Source: Psychrobacter sp. 4Dc
GTDB lineage: Bacteria; Pseudomonadota; Gammaproteobacteria; Pseudomonadales; Moraxellaceae
DNA length: 40,045 nt
Direction: 5' to 3'
Assembly: GCF_002836715.1 (NCBI RefSeq)
Contig: NZ_PJAT01000109.1
Span: 1-40,045 of the forward strand
Position numbers and translations under genes: made by a program
In this document: piece after piece, positions 1 to 12,204 of the stretch
Layout: each line of letters opens with the position of its first letter
Position numbering within the stretch: the first letter of the stretch is position 1
The notes under the pieces: model-generated
The model's input: the letters and a program-made list of their open reading frames with translations, nothing else
What the model was told of the DNA's origin: nothing
Databases searched by the model: none

Positions 1-389
1 TATCTGATTGAGTAAATAGAAGTTTTTTCACAATCGTTCAAATATAAGAAAGTATCTGTTATTCGATAACGCGTGTATCGAAAAAGCAAAAAAATATGTT
101 GCAAATTATGTCAAAGTTGTTATGCTTGTATTCGAAGTATGAGTTTGGTAACGGATGTTACGCACGGAGCAATAAAGACCAAACGTTACATGGCAGTTGC
201 GTTGTTTAATCCCAGTCATGTGTGTCATGGTTTTTTACCTTACTGTAATAGAAATTCGCCACACTTGTTTCTGACTAATCTCGGTAGCCAGTTACACATT
301 ATATCTTTGAGGATTTGTGACGATACCATTTTGGGCACCGGCTAATAATAGCTCGCTCATTACTAAAATTGTAAAGTGGAGATACCCCC
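1..389 (+). promoter_or_regulatory. Non-coding region and leader of the first porin gene
   Basis: No convincing gene is seen here. The last 160 bases resemble the region before the second porin gene: both carry GGTTTTTT, a short spacer and CTTACTGTAATA (239-250 here, 1648-1658 there) about 140 bases before the start codon, and both end in GTAAAGTGGAGATA with GGAG as ribosome binding site. TACTGTAAT could be a -10 element, which would give a long 5' leader of about 135 bases. The promoter call is inference from conservation between the two copies. Confidence 0.45.
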
Positions 390-1496
390 ATGAAAAAACT
401 ACTTTTAGCTACAGCCGTTGCTGCTCTATCTGTTTCTGCAGCCAATGCCGCTCCAACTGTCTATGGTAAAGTATTCGTTACTACTGATTACGTTAATGCT
501 GAAATTGATGGTCAGAATATGGATAATAATAACAGAATTAATGAAGACAACGGTTCATTACAAGTTAATTCTAATCTTTCACGTTTAGGCTTCAGAGGCT
601 CTGAAGCGATAACGGCCAACACTGACGTAATTTACCAATTAGAGTACGGCGTTAAAGTTGATGATAGTGGTAGCGATAACATTGGCTTCAAAAGTCGTGA
701 TACTTATTTAGGTTTAAAAAATAAAGACTTCGGTGAATTCCGCTTTGGTCGTAACTACACAGTCATTGACTATATCAATAACGTATCAGTTAATGAAGGT
801 TATTGGGATAATCTTGGCTCTAGTACTCTGAACGACAACAGCTTTGCTAATATTTTGACCCCGACCGTTGGTAACCGTATCAATAATTCAATCGTTTGGA
901 AAGCGCCTAAATACAATGACCTACCATTAGCGCTTGCGCTGATGTATGGTGCTGATGAAGACTTTATATCTGAGAGTGATCGTGACGCAGGCTATGGTGC
1001 CTCATTGATGTTTGATCCAGGTACAGGCATTACCGCTGGTATTGCTTATGAGCAAGACATGAGTGTTAGTGGTGATATTATCCGTGGCAGTGCTAGCGTC
1101 GATTTAGGTAAATATATCGCAGCTCCTGTAAAGTTAGGCGTTCTATATCAAGAAGCTGACTATGCCGGTACTACTACTGCAACAGAGGACGGTTTAGTGG
1201 TGAGTGCTGAAATGGGTCTTTCGAATTTTGCCCGTCCAGCCTCTGTTTATATTCAGTATGACAAAACCGACAATATCAGTGGTCTTGAGAATAATGACTC
1301 AAATCAAGTCGTTGTAGGTGGCAAATATGCGTTTAAAAATAATATGATCGCTCATGCCTATGCTGGTCTAAATTCAGCGGAATTAAACAATGGTCGTTTT
1401 GGTTCGATAGACGAAGACGGCAATTTTAATGGAATCAACTTACGTGGTGATATTGATGTACTCGCTATCGGTGGCGGTCTAGAGTACTTATTCTAA
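390..1496 (+). CDS. Outer-membrane porin, Gram-negative general porin family (copy 1)
   Basis: The 368-residue product would form a trimeric beta-barrel for passive diffusion of small hydrophilic solutes across the outer membrane. Residues 1-20 are a signal peptide cut after AANA. The mature part opens with APTVYGK, as in the neisserial and moraxellal porin family, has alternating polar and hydrophobic strands with Asn/Asp-rich loops, and ends in LEYLF, with the terminal Phe typical of BAM-inserted barrels. The ATG is supported by GGAG nine bases upstream. A paralogue follows 300 bases downstream with an almost identical signal peptide. Substrate selectivity cannot be read from the sequence. 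Confidence 0.9.
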   Translation: MKKLLLATAVAALSVSAANAAPTVYGKVFVTTDYVNAEIDGQNMDNNNRINEDNGSLQVNSNLSRLGFRGSEAITANTDVIYQLEYGVKVDDSGSDNIGFKSRDTYLGLKNKDFGEFRFGRNYTVIDYINNVSVNEGYWDNLGSSTLNDNSFANILTPTVGNRINNSIVWKAPKYNDLPLALALMYGADEDFISESDRDAGYGASLMFDPGTGITAGIAYEQDMSVSGDIIRGSASVDLGKYIAAPVKLGVLYQEADYAGTTTATEDGLVVSAEMGLSNFARPASVYIQYDKTDNISGLENNDSNQVVVGGKYAFKNNMIAHAYAGLNSAELNNGRFGSIDEDGNFNGINLRGDIDVLAIGGGLEYLF

Positions 1497-1517
1497 TCTA
1501 ACCATTAGAATCTAAAT

Positions 1518-1549
1518 AAAAAACTCATCCTTCGGGGTGGGTTTTTTTG
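1518..1549 (+). terminator. Rho-independent terminator of porin copy 1
   Basis: ACTCATCC and GGGTGGGT pair around a TTCG tetraloop, with an A-run before and seven T after. The same hairpin, nearly base for base, follows porin copy 2, so the terminator was probably duplicated with the gene. Confidence 0.85.
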
Positions 1550-1639
1550 TTTTGTAATCAATACTGTGTCTTGAACAACAGCGTGTCTTAAATAACAGAA
1601 TCCGTAAAATTAATAATAACATTTGTGTAAACTTTGGTT

Positions 1640-1793
1640 TTTTCATCTTACTGTAATATTTGCTTGGTAAAGTTATGTCTAAGCAGTTCTTATGGCTCGC
1701 TATATATATGGTTTCGAAGGTATAGGACCTTGCCATTATATATCTAATGATCTTAGACCATTTATCACTCAAATCGTAAAGTGGAGATATCCT
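1640..1793 (+). promoter_or_regulatory. Leader of porin copy 2, paralogous to that of copy 1
   Basis: GGTTTTTT, CTTACTGTAATA and, just before the start, GTAAAGTGGAGATA are shared with the leader of the first porin at almost the same distance from the start codon (137 versus 141 bases). The sequence between has diverged. This suggests a duplicated promoter and a ribosome binding site kept under selection. Confidence 0.45.
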
Positions 1794-2879
1794 TTGAAAA
1801 AATTACTTTTAGCCACAGCCGTCGCTGCACTTTCAGTTTCTGCTGCCCATGCTGCGCCAACTGTATATGGTAAAGCATTTTTAACCTTAGATTATGTTAG
1901 TACAGACTACGATGCAGCTAACAAGACAGATGAAGATACATTTAAACTTAACTCTAATCAATCACGTATCGGTTTTAAAGGTGAAGATGATCTTACTGAT
2001 ACCACTAAATTAGTCTATCAATTGGAATATGGTATTGATGTTGATGACGATAGCCAACAGTTTAGATCACGTAATACTTATGTAGGCTTAGCCCACAACA
2101 CTTTAGGTACTGTACTAGCGGGACGCCATGATACCCCATTGAAACTTGCACAAAACAAAGTTGACGTGTTTAATGATAGCTTATTTGATATTAAAAATGC
2201 GGGTGTTTCAGGTGAATACCGTGCTAACAATATGGTGGCCTATCAATCACCTGTTATTGTCGGTATGCCAGTGAGTTTTATGGCAGCTACCGCATTATCA
2301 GAAACTGATGCCGACGGTGATATTCTCGTTTCCGCAGCATCTGGTGCGAAGCCTGCAGTCTATCGTGATAGAAAAGTAAAAGATAACGGTTATTCTGCTT
2401 TATTAGCCTATGACAAAAATGGTGTTTATCTAGCCGGTGCTTATGACAAAGACATGGGTGCTAACAATGTAAATACTGGCGTGATTGATAATACGTGGCG
2501 TTTGGTTGCTGGTTTAGATATGGGCAAAATGAATATGGTTTCGGGCTTAACTTTAGGTGCTCTATACCAACAAAGCCAATACTACGATAATTATAGCATC
2601 GTTAACAACAACCGCGTTAACAAAGCCAGTGAAGATGAAAAATCTTGGCTAATTAGTGGTAAATATAAAGTTGGTGCAACACCTTGGGCAGTTAAAGCAC
2701 AGTATGTTAATACCACTGACGAAAAAGGCGTAAAAGATGCTGATGTAAATGAAATCGCAGTTGGTGGAGAATATGCATTCAATAAAGCGACCACGGGTCA
2801 TATTTATGCAGGGCAAATCAGCCGTGACAATAACAAAGATGACTTGATTGTAGGTACGGGTATTGAATACAAATTCTAA
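1794..2879 (+). CDS. Outer-membrane porin (copy 2), TTG start
   Basis: This 361-residue general porin is a paralogue of the upstream gene. The TTG at 1794 is chosen over the in-frame ATG at 1692 for two reasons: it is preceded by the same GTGGAGATA ribosome-binding sequence, and it starts a signal peptide that differs from copy 1 only by His for Asn at the cleavage site (AAHA). The 34 residues upstream are not signal-like. The mature chain begins APTVYGKAF and ends GIEYKF, again with the terminal Phe needed for barrel insertion. The loops differ strongly from copy 1, so the two pores may differ in charge selectivity. The TTG start could lower expression relative to copy 1. Confidence 0.9.
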   Translation: MKKLLLATAVAALSVSAAHAAPTVYGKAFLTLDYVSTDYDAANKTDEDTFKLNSNQSRIGFKGEDDLTDTTKLVYQLEYGIDVDDDSQQFRSRNTYVGLAHNTLGTVLAGRHDTPLKLAQNKVDVFNDSLFDIKNAGVSGEYRANNMVAYQSPVIVGMPVSFMAATALSETDADGDILVSAASGAKPAVYRDRKVKDNGYSALLAYDKNGVYLAGAYDKDMGANNVNTGVIDNTWRLVAGLDMGKMNMVSGLTLGALYQQSQYYDNYSIVNNNRVNKASEDEKSWLISGKYKVGATPWAVKAQYVNTTDEKGVKDADVNEIAVGGEYAFNKATTGHIYAGQISRDNNKDDLIVGTGIEYKF

Positions 2880-2903
2880 TCTAAACATTAGAAAACGTAT
2901 TAT

Positions 2904-2935
2904 AAAAAACTCATCCTTCGGGGTGAGTTTTTTTG
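2904..2935 (+). terminator. Rho-independent terminator of porin copy 2
   Basis: ACTCATCC and GGGTGAGT pair across TTCG, followed by a run of seven T. It is near identical to the terminator after copy 1. Confidence 0.85.
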
Positions 2936-2963
2936 TTGTGACCTTTTTAAAGCCGCAGTGGGT

Positions 2964-2969
2964 TATAAT
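2964..2969 (+). promoter_or_regulatory. Candidate -10 element for pyrG
   Basis: A perfect TATAAT lies about 140 bases before the pyrG start, downstream of the porin terminator. No good -35 hexamer is found at 16-18 bases, so this is only a candidate. Confidence 0.35.
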
Positions 2970-3016
2970 AGCTACGTATTTACGATGATTACGCACTTAT
3001 GACAATTAAGCGTTAA

Positions 3017-4744
<1,728 letters not shown>

Positions 4745-4782
4745 CTCTCAAAATGTAATGTATATTGAAAGCGTTTATTATA

Positions 4783-4814
4783 AAAAAGACTGATCTTCGG
4801 ATTGGTCTTTTTTT
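4783..4814 (+). terminator. Rho-independent terminator of pyrG
   Basis: AAGACTGATC and GATTGGTCTT pair around TTCG with two G-U pairs, followed by eight T. Confidence 0.85.
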
Positions 4815-4821
4815 TGCTTAA

Positions 4822-5835
<1,014 letters not shown>

Positions 5836-5862
5836 TACGGTACGTAATAAGAGGGCTATACA

Positions 5863-6120
5863 ATGGCAATTCAGATGGCGCAAGTAAGCATCGAAAATAT
5901 TGACGATGAAGAAGGCTTAGATAGCGTAATGACTGTGCTTAAAAACATCTCAGGCGTGACGGCTATTAATTTGGATCCTAAGCATAATGTCGCAACGGTA
6001 AGCTATGATGATACAGATACTAGTATCCATGCCTTAACAGCAGCGATTAGTATGGTGGACTACGTGACTCAGCCATTTCCGATTGATTCACCACAGAACC
6101 CGCACCATAACGATTTATAA
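5863..6120 (+). CDS. HMA-like small protein lacking the CxxC metal site
   Basis: This 85-residue cytosolic protein has the beta-alpha-beta-beta-alpha-beta pattern of heavy-metal-associated domains: a first strand AQVSIENI, a helix around VMTVLKNISGVTAINLD, a strand NVATVSYDD and a second helix IHALTAAISM. The usual GMTCxxC loop is replaced by NIDDEEGLDS, and the protein has no cysteine at all, so it should not bind Cu(I) in the normal way. It starts 27 bases after kdsA behind AAGAGGG and likely shares its transcript. A regulatory or structural role, or a degenerate copper chaperone, are both possible. The fold assignment is inference from the pattern and from the copper genes next door. Confidence 0.7.
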   Translation: MAIQMAQVSIENIDDEEGLDSVMTVLKNISGVTAINLDPKHNVATVSYDDTDTSIHALTAAISMVDYVTQPFPIDSPQNPHHNDL

Positions 6121-6185
6121 TTACAAATAGCTATTGCTATAAATTTGTTGATGCGCTCTTTTACGTTTTTATTAATAAGTTACTG

Positions 6186-6227
6186 TCTCGTTAATAGCAT
6201 CTCGTTAATAGCATCTCGTTAATAAAG
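6186..6227 (+). repeat. Three tandem copies of a 14-bp unit
   Basis: TCTCGTTAATAGCA occurs at 6186-6199 and 6200-6213. A third copy starting at 6214 has diverged at its end. It lies between the HMA-like gene and the copper chaperone gene and encodes nothing recognisable. Confidence 0.8.
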
Positions 6228-6298
6228 CAACAACCAAACAGTCTTGTTGTCGAGGATAATAGGGCTTATGCTTATTTAATGTAGCTTTGATAGTTGCT

Positions 6299-6332
6299 CT
6301 TACTTTGATAACTTAAAAAATATCAAAGTAAG
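6299..6332 (+). promoter_or_regulatory. Perfect 12-bp inverted repeat upstream of the copper chaperone
   Basis: CTTACTTTGATA and TATCAAAGTAAG are exact reverse complements separated by 10 A/T-rich bases. The repeat lies 57 bases before the chaperone ATG and has no T-run after it, so it resembles an operator or a leader hairpin more than a terminator. The cognate factor is unknown. Confidence 0.6.
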
Positions 6333-6388
6333 TATCAATAAAATCACTATTAGAGTTGCCTGTTACTAATAAAAATAAGGAGCCCAAT

Positions 6389-6613
6389 ATGGCAGATCAA
6401 ACACGTATTATTAAAATTGACGGTATGACTTGTGGCGGATGCGTAGCAAGCGTACATACGGCAACAGCCGATATTGATGGATTAGAGACTATTACTGTTG
6501 ACCTCGCTGATAACCTAGCGACGATAACCTTTGATGATAGCAAAACCAGTGCAGAGGCTATTGCTTCAGCTATTGATGATGCCGGATTTGAGGCGACAGT
6601 TGCTAACTCATAA
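6389..6613 (+). CDS. copZ: Copper chaperone, CopZ-like HMA protein
   Basis: This 74-residue cytosolic protein is a single heavy-metal-associated domain with the Cu(I)-binding loop GMTCGGC in its first third, followed by the fold's strands (ETITVDL, NLATITF) and the second helix ending DDAGFEATV. Such proteins carry Cu(I) to a P1B-type ATPase, and a CopA-like ATPase gene follows 236 bases downstream. The ATG at 6389 is chosen because AAGGAG sits seven bases before it and the domain starts there; a TTG at 6356 would add 11 unrelated residues. A terminator separates it from copA, so the two genes are probably transcribed separately. Confidence 0.88.
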   Translation: MADQTRIIKIDGMTCGGCVASVHTATADIDGLETITVDLADNLATITFDDSKTSAEAIASAIDDAGFEATVANS

Positions 6614-6633
6614 ATCTCATCACTTATTTACAG

Positions 6634-6675
6634 AACCAGCTAACATGTTATTACAAGCATGATAGCTGGTTTTTT
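6634..6675 (+). terminator. Rho-independent terminator of the copper chaperone gene
   Basis: AACCAGCTA pairs with TAGCTGGTT, and an inner CATG pairs with CATG, followed by six T. Confidence 0.8.
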
Positions 6676-6688
6676 AATGATTAACGAT

Positions 6689-6753
6689 TATGAGTATTCA
6701 GCCTCAATATTTTGCTACATTGCTACTTTGTCTAAAATACTCATACTGAATAC
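6689..6753 (+). repeat. Nested inverted repeats in the copA upstream region
   Basis: TATGAGTATT (6689-6698) is the exact reverse complement of AATACTCATA (6736-6745). The overlapping GTATTCAG (6694-6701) is the exact reverse complement of CTGAATAC (6746-6753). The right arms lie inside the candidate copA promoter, so binding or folding here could affect expression. Confidence 0.55.
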
Positions 6754-6756
6754 AAT
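6728..6756 (+). promoter_or_regulatory. Candidate copA promoter
   Basis: TTGTCT (6728-6733) and TACAAT (6751-6756) are 17 bases apart, about 90 bases before the ATG. The spacing is that of an ordinary sigma-70 promoter, not the 19-20 bases of typical CueR/MerR-activated copper promoters. Confidence 0.4.
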
Positions 6757-6849
6757 ATAACCCAATTGCTTTATTTGAATTTTTTGCCCACCCACTGATA
6801 TTTTATCGTGATTCCTACAAATTTATAGGCACCATGACGAGTTTTATTT

Positions 6850-9207
6850 ATGAACGATACCACCCGTACTACCAAAGATGAGTCTTATGATGTCGAAACT
6901 GATGTTGAGTCCAACACGCCACTGACACCGCAACGCGCGCATTTGCAATTGGCGATTGATGGCATGACTTGTCAGGCCTGCGCCTCGAGAATCGAGAAAG
7001 TACTTAACAAAAAGCCTTCGGTGTACGAGGTAAGTGTGAGTTTTGCTGGCGAGACTGCCAATGTTGATTATGATCCGACCCAGACGACGCCAGAACAGGT
7101 CACAGAATGGGTAAACAAGACGGGTTTTGTTGCCAATCTACAGGCCAGCGACAGTTTATTTGCAAAAACAGATGAAGACACAGCCACCCAATATCCATGG
7201 CGATTGATTGGTTTATGGTTGTGTTTGGTGCCATTTTTGGTGGGTATGGCAGGCATGTTGGTGGGTGCTGGGATGGCGTGGATGCCGCCCATTTGGATTC
7301 AGTTTATTTTAGCGACTGTAGTACAGTTTGGTTTAGCGTTACCATTTTATAAGAGCGCATGGGCATCTATAAAGGGCGGCCTTGCCAATATGGATGTGTT
7401 GGTAGTCATTGGTACAGTGACGATATGGGCATATTCGACTTATCTATGGCTCACGCACGGCGATGGTACTTTAAACAGCCTATTGCAAAGTGGGCATTTG
7501 GGTGGACACGGTGCTAGTAACAGCCCAGCCGTATATTTTGAAGCAGGGGTGATGGTCATTGCCTTTGTACGTACAGGTAAATATCTTGAGGAACGTACCA
7601 AGAAGCACAGCCTAAACAGTATTGATTTATTATTGTCATTGACACCTGATGAAGTAGAGCAGCAACAGCCAAATGGTGAATTTCATAATATTGCGTTATC
7701 TGATGTGCAAGTAGATGACGTCCTACGTGCAAAACAAGGCAGCCGCGTCGCTACAGATGGTACCGTCATAGAAGGCAGCGGTTGGTGCGTAGAGAGTCAT
7801 TTAACTGGCGAGTCGGTAGCTCTCAAAAAAGAACAAGGCGATGGATTGCTGGCAGGTGCCTTGGTAGAGAATGGCAGTCTATTGTATCGTGTCAGTGCGA
7901 AAGGCAGTGATACGAAACTCGGCGATATGGTACAAGCGTTGAGTGATGCACAAGGCTCAAAAGCCAATCTAGCGCGTCTCGCGGATCGAGTAACGGCTAT
8001 TTTTGTTCCTATAGTAGTAACGATTGCATTGATCACCTTTGGAGTCACATGGTGGCTAACAGGTATGGTTGATACTGCACTAATGCACGCGGTATCGGTA
8101 TTGGTTATTGCTTGTCCTTGTGCGCTTGGTTTGGCCACGCCAGCGGCGATCATGGCTGGTATGGGCGTTGCCGCGCGTCATGGTGTTTGGTTCAAAGATG
8201 CGCAAAGTCTTGAGGCAGCAGGTAATATAGATACGGTAGTACTCGATAAAACAGGTACATTAACTATTGGTAAACCTACTATCGTCGATCATGTCATGGT
8301 TGATAAATCGCTTGCTGTGGACGATGTATTGCAGATTGCCGCCAGTGTCGAGGCGCATGCCAGTCATCCACTAGCAACTGCTCTCGTCAATACGGCTAAA
8401 GAACGTCAACTGTCTCTATTTAATGTGACTGACATCAGTGTGACAAAAGGTGCTGGTATACAAGCAAGTATCGAAGGGCTTGGATTAATAAAAGTGGGTA
8501 CGGCAGAGTTTGCGAACTTGACGTTGCCAAGATTTATGCCAAAAGTATGGCAAATTGCCAGTACCGTTGCGATTAGTATTAATGATGAGCCATTAGGCGC
8601 GTTTGCCTTAGCTGATGATTTAAAGGCAGATACGCCGCAAGCAATCAATGCACTACAAGATGCGGGTATCAATGTGATCTTGATGAGTGGTGATAAGCAG
8701 TCCGTTGTCGATCATGTAGCAGGGCAGTTGGGTATTGATAAGGCTTATGGCAAGATGAGCCCGCGTGACAAGGCCAGTCAAATTGCACTATTGCAAACTG
8801 CTGGTCATAAGGTGGCGATGGCAGGAGACGGCGTCAACGATGCGCCAGCGATGGCTACTGCCGATGCCAGTTTTGCGATGTTTGAGGGGACTGATGTCGC
8901 TCAGCATAGTGCCTCTGCACGTCTAATGGGTGAGTCGCTCATGCATATCGATGCGGCACAAAAAATCGCTCAAGCAACGCTACGCAATATTAAACAAAAT
9001 CTATTTTTTGCCTTTATTTATAACTGTCTTGGTATTCCGCTTGCCGCATTTGGGTTTTTGAATCCAATGATTGCCGCCGCTGCTATGGCGCTTAGCTCCA
9101 TCTCAGTACTCATGAATGCACTACGATTGACACGGTTTAAGACAGAGGTTGAGCTAGATAATACGGTATCAACCTCTCATACGGATAAAGAACGCATAGC
9201 GAAATAG
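6850..9207 (+). CDS. copA: Copper-exporting P1B-type ATPase
   Basis: CopA-type pumps use ATP to export Cu(I) from the cytoplasm through the inner membrane. The 785-residue protein has one N-terminal HMA domain with GMTCQAC (Cys41, Cys44), hydrophobic membrane segments from about residue 115, the transmembrane metal site Cys-Pro-Cys at 422-424, phosphorylation motif DKTGT (Asp466), His506-Pro507 of the nucleotide domain, the hinge GDGVNDAP at 659-666 and two final membrane helices. The CPC motif and the His-Pro dipeptide mark the P1B class. Cu(I) specificity is inferred from the motifs and from the CopZ-like gene upstream. The C-terminal tail of about 25 residues is polar. No strong ribosome binding site precedes the ATG. 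Confidence 0.94.
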   Translation: MNDTTRTTKDESYDVETDVESNTPLTPQRAHLQLAIDGMTCQACASRIEKVLNKKPSVYEVSVSFAGETANVDYDPTQTTPEQVTEWVNKTGFVANLQASDSLFAKTDEDTATQYPWRLIGLWLCLVPFLVGMAGMLVGAGMAWMPPIWIQFILATVVQFGLALPFYKSAWASIKGGLANMDVLVVIGTVTIWAYSTYLWLTHGDGTLNSLLQSGHLGGHGASNSPAVYFEAGVMVIAFVRTGKYLEERTKKHSLNSIDLLLSLTPDEVEQQQPNGEFHNIALSDVQVDDVLRAKQGSRVATDGTVIEGSGWCVESHLTGESVALKKEQGDGLLAGALVENGSLLYRVSAKGSDTKLGDMVQALSDAQGSKANLARLADRVTAIFVPIVVTIALITFGVTWWLTGMVDTALMHAVSVLVIACPCALGLATPAAIMAGMGVAARHGVWFKDAQSLEAAGNIDTVVLDKTGTLTIGKPTIVDHVMVDKSLAVDDVLQIAASVEAHASHPLATALVNTAKERQLSLFNVTDISVTKGAGIQASIEGLGLIKVGTAEFANLTLPRFMPKVWQIASTVAISINDEPLGAFALADDLKADTPQAINALQDAGINVILMSGDKQSVVDHVAGQLGIDKAYGKMSPRDKASQIALLQTAGHKVAMAGDGVNDAPAMATADASFAMFEGTDVAQHSASARLMGESLMHIDAAQKIAQATLRNIKQNLFFAFIYNCLGIPLAAFGFLNPMIAAAAMALSSISVLMNALRLTRFKTEVELDNTVSTSHTDKERIAK

Positions 9208-10850
<1,643 letters not shown>

Positions 10851-10860
10851 GAGTCTGACT

Positions 10861-10949
10861 GGCTTTTAGCGTAACATACGTTGAAAAGCCTAGACTCATC
10901 AGCTGAAGTCAATACTTAGGCGATATATAATCATTTGTATATCGCCTAA
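10861..10949 (+). repeat. Two successive perfect hairpins between eno and ftsB
   Basis: The first is GGCTTTT...AAAAGCC (10861-10890) with an inner CGTA/TACG pair. The second is TTAGGCGATATA...TATATCGCCTAA (10916-10949), a perfect 12-bp stem with a 10-base loop. Neither is followed by a clear T-run. They may stabilise the eno 3' end, attenuate transcription into ftsB, or terminate weakly. Confidence 0.65.
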
Positions 10950-10999
10950 TCAGCTTAAATTTTGCTATCCTCTTTTATACCGTTTGGCGTTATCACCTT

Positions 11000-11308
11000 A
11001 TGAAATATTTTAGCCAATTTATACTACTTGCTTTAGCCGTTGCAGTGCTTTTAGGATTGCAATATCAGTATTGGTTGGGTGAAAATGGCCGTTTTGAACA
11101 CAATAAGTTGACAGCTCAAATCGAAGAGCAACAACGTTTGAATGACAATCAAGTTGCAGCAAACAACTTACTACGCACCGATGTTCAAGATTTAAAAACG
11201 GGACTTGAGGCTGTAGAAGAGCATGCTCGCTTAGATTTAGGTTTAATCAAACCCAATGAGACTTTTGTCCAAGTATCCACCGCACCAACCACGCACAGCA
11301 ACTATTAG
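11000..11308 (+). CDS. ftsB: Cell division protein FtsB
   Basis: FtsB bridges FtsL and FtsQ in the divisome and helps activate septal peptidoglycan synthesis. The 102-residue protein shows the family layout: a very short cytoplasmic start, one membrane helix (about residues 5-21), a coiled coil (about 28-70, with LTAQIEEQQRLNDNQ) and the conserved periplasmic end EEHARLDLGLIKPNETFVQV. It lies between eno and ispD, the standard position in gammaproteobacteria. No strong ribosome binding site is visible. Confidence 0.9.
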   Translation: MKYFSQFILLALAVAVLLGLQYQYWLGENGRFEHNKLTAQIEEQQRLNDNQVAANNLLRTDVQDLKTGLEAVEEHARLDLGLIKPNETFVQVSTAPTTHSNY

Positions 11309-11475
11309 CTTTATAAATACACTAGCTTTCACGAATACACTAATTTTTACGACATGAATTAATTTTCATGATGCAGCATCATAGTGTTGTTATCTGACAC
11401 CATTCATCATACTTAACATCTGATTTATTCCTCTCTACATATACTGTCATGGGCTCAAACCATGAGTACACTACT

Positions 11476-12204
11476 ATGAATACAACCCCTAATATACATG
11501 CCATGATCGTCGCAGCTGGTCGCGGCAGCCGTTTTGGTGCATCTATCGCCAAGCAATATACAATGCTAGAAGGTCAGACGCTATTGCAGCATAGCGTGGC
11601 ACGACTTGCTTGTAGCGATTACATCGATAGGTGTATCTTGGTCATATCAGCCGATGACAGCACGGCTCAACAATTAGAGTTTGCACTTCCTGTACGCTAT
11701 GCAGTCGGCGGAGCAGAGCGTTGGCAGTCAGTACAGGCAGGTGTTGAAGCGATTAGTCAGACAGGTGCTGATGATTCGGATTTGGTGCTTATTCACGATG
11801 CAGCACGTCCCGCTGTACCGAATGTAGATATCGATCAAGTGATTGAAGCAGCGATGCTGGAGCCTTACGGCGCTATTCTAGCGACACCAGTGGCCGATAC
11901 GTTAAAAGCTTCCTATCAGCAAGCTACAAATACAGAAGAGAGTCGTCCATATTCTTACACCAAATCTACCATTGATCGTAGCAATATGTGGCAAGCACAG
12001 ACCCCGCAAGTATTCCGCTTAGGTCAATTAAAAAAAGTCCTAAATCATGTGTTTGAACATCAGCTAAGCATCACAGATGAAGCCAATGCTTTTGAACAAC
12101 TAGATTTACCAATACGCTTAGTCTCTGGTAGTCGCCAGAATATAAAACTGACCTATCCTGATGATGCGGTACTGTTAACAGCGATTATGGCACTTCAGTC
12201 TTAG
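11476..12204 (+). CDS. ispD: 2-C-methyl-D-erythritol 4-phosphate cytidylyltransferase
   Basis: IspD transfers CMP from CTP to methylerythritol 4-phosphate, the third step of the non-mevalonate isoprenoid pathway. Diagnostic motifs are the nucleotide-binding AAGRGSRFG with KQY behind it (residues 13-27), HDAARP, the TP...DTLK segment, and ITDEANAFE. From the ATG at 11476 the protein has 242 residues, close to the usual size. An ATG at 11449 would add nine residues that are not conserved in the family; neither start has a clear ribosome binding site. Its substrate CTP comes from PyrG, encoded in the same block. Confidence 0.94.
   Translation: MNTTPNIHAMIVAAGRGSRFGASIAKQYTMLEGQTLLQHSVARLACSDYIDRCILVISADDSTAQQLEFALPVRYAVGGAERWQSVQAGVEAISQTGADDSDLVLIHDAARPAVPNVDIDQVIEAAMLEPYGAILATPVADTLKASYQQATNTEESRPYSYTKSTIDRSNMWQAQTPQVFRLGQLKKVLNHVFEHQLSITDEANAFEQLDLPIRLVSGSRQNIKLTYPDDAVLLTAIMALQS

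Noticed and set aside
73..345. 90-codon open frame before the first porin
   Set aside because: It lies across the conserved porin leader, lacks a ribosome binding site and its product has no domain-like pattern.
1692..1793. ATG start for the second porin
   Set aside because: It would add 34 residues before a perfect signal peptide; the paralogue shows the start at TTG 1794.
2649..2996. Minus-strand frame opposite the end of porin copy 2
   Set aside because: It runs through the porin coding strand and its terminator, a typical shadow frame.
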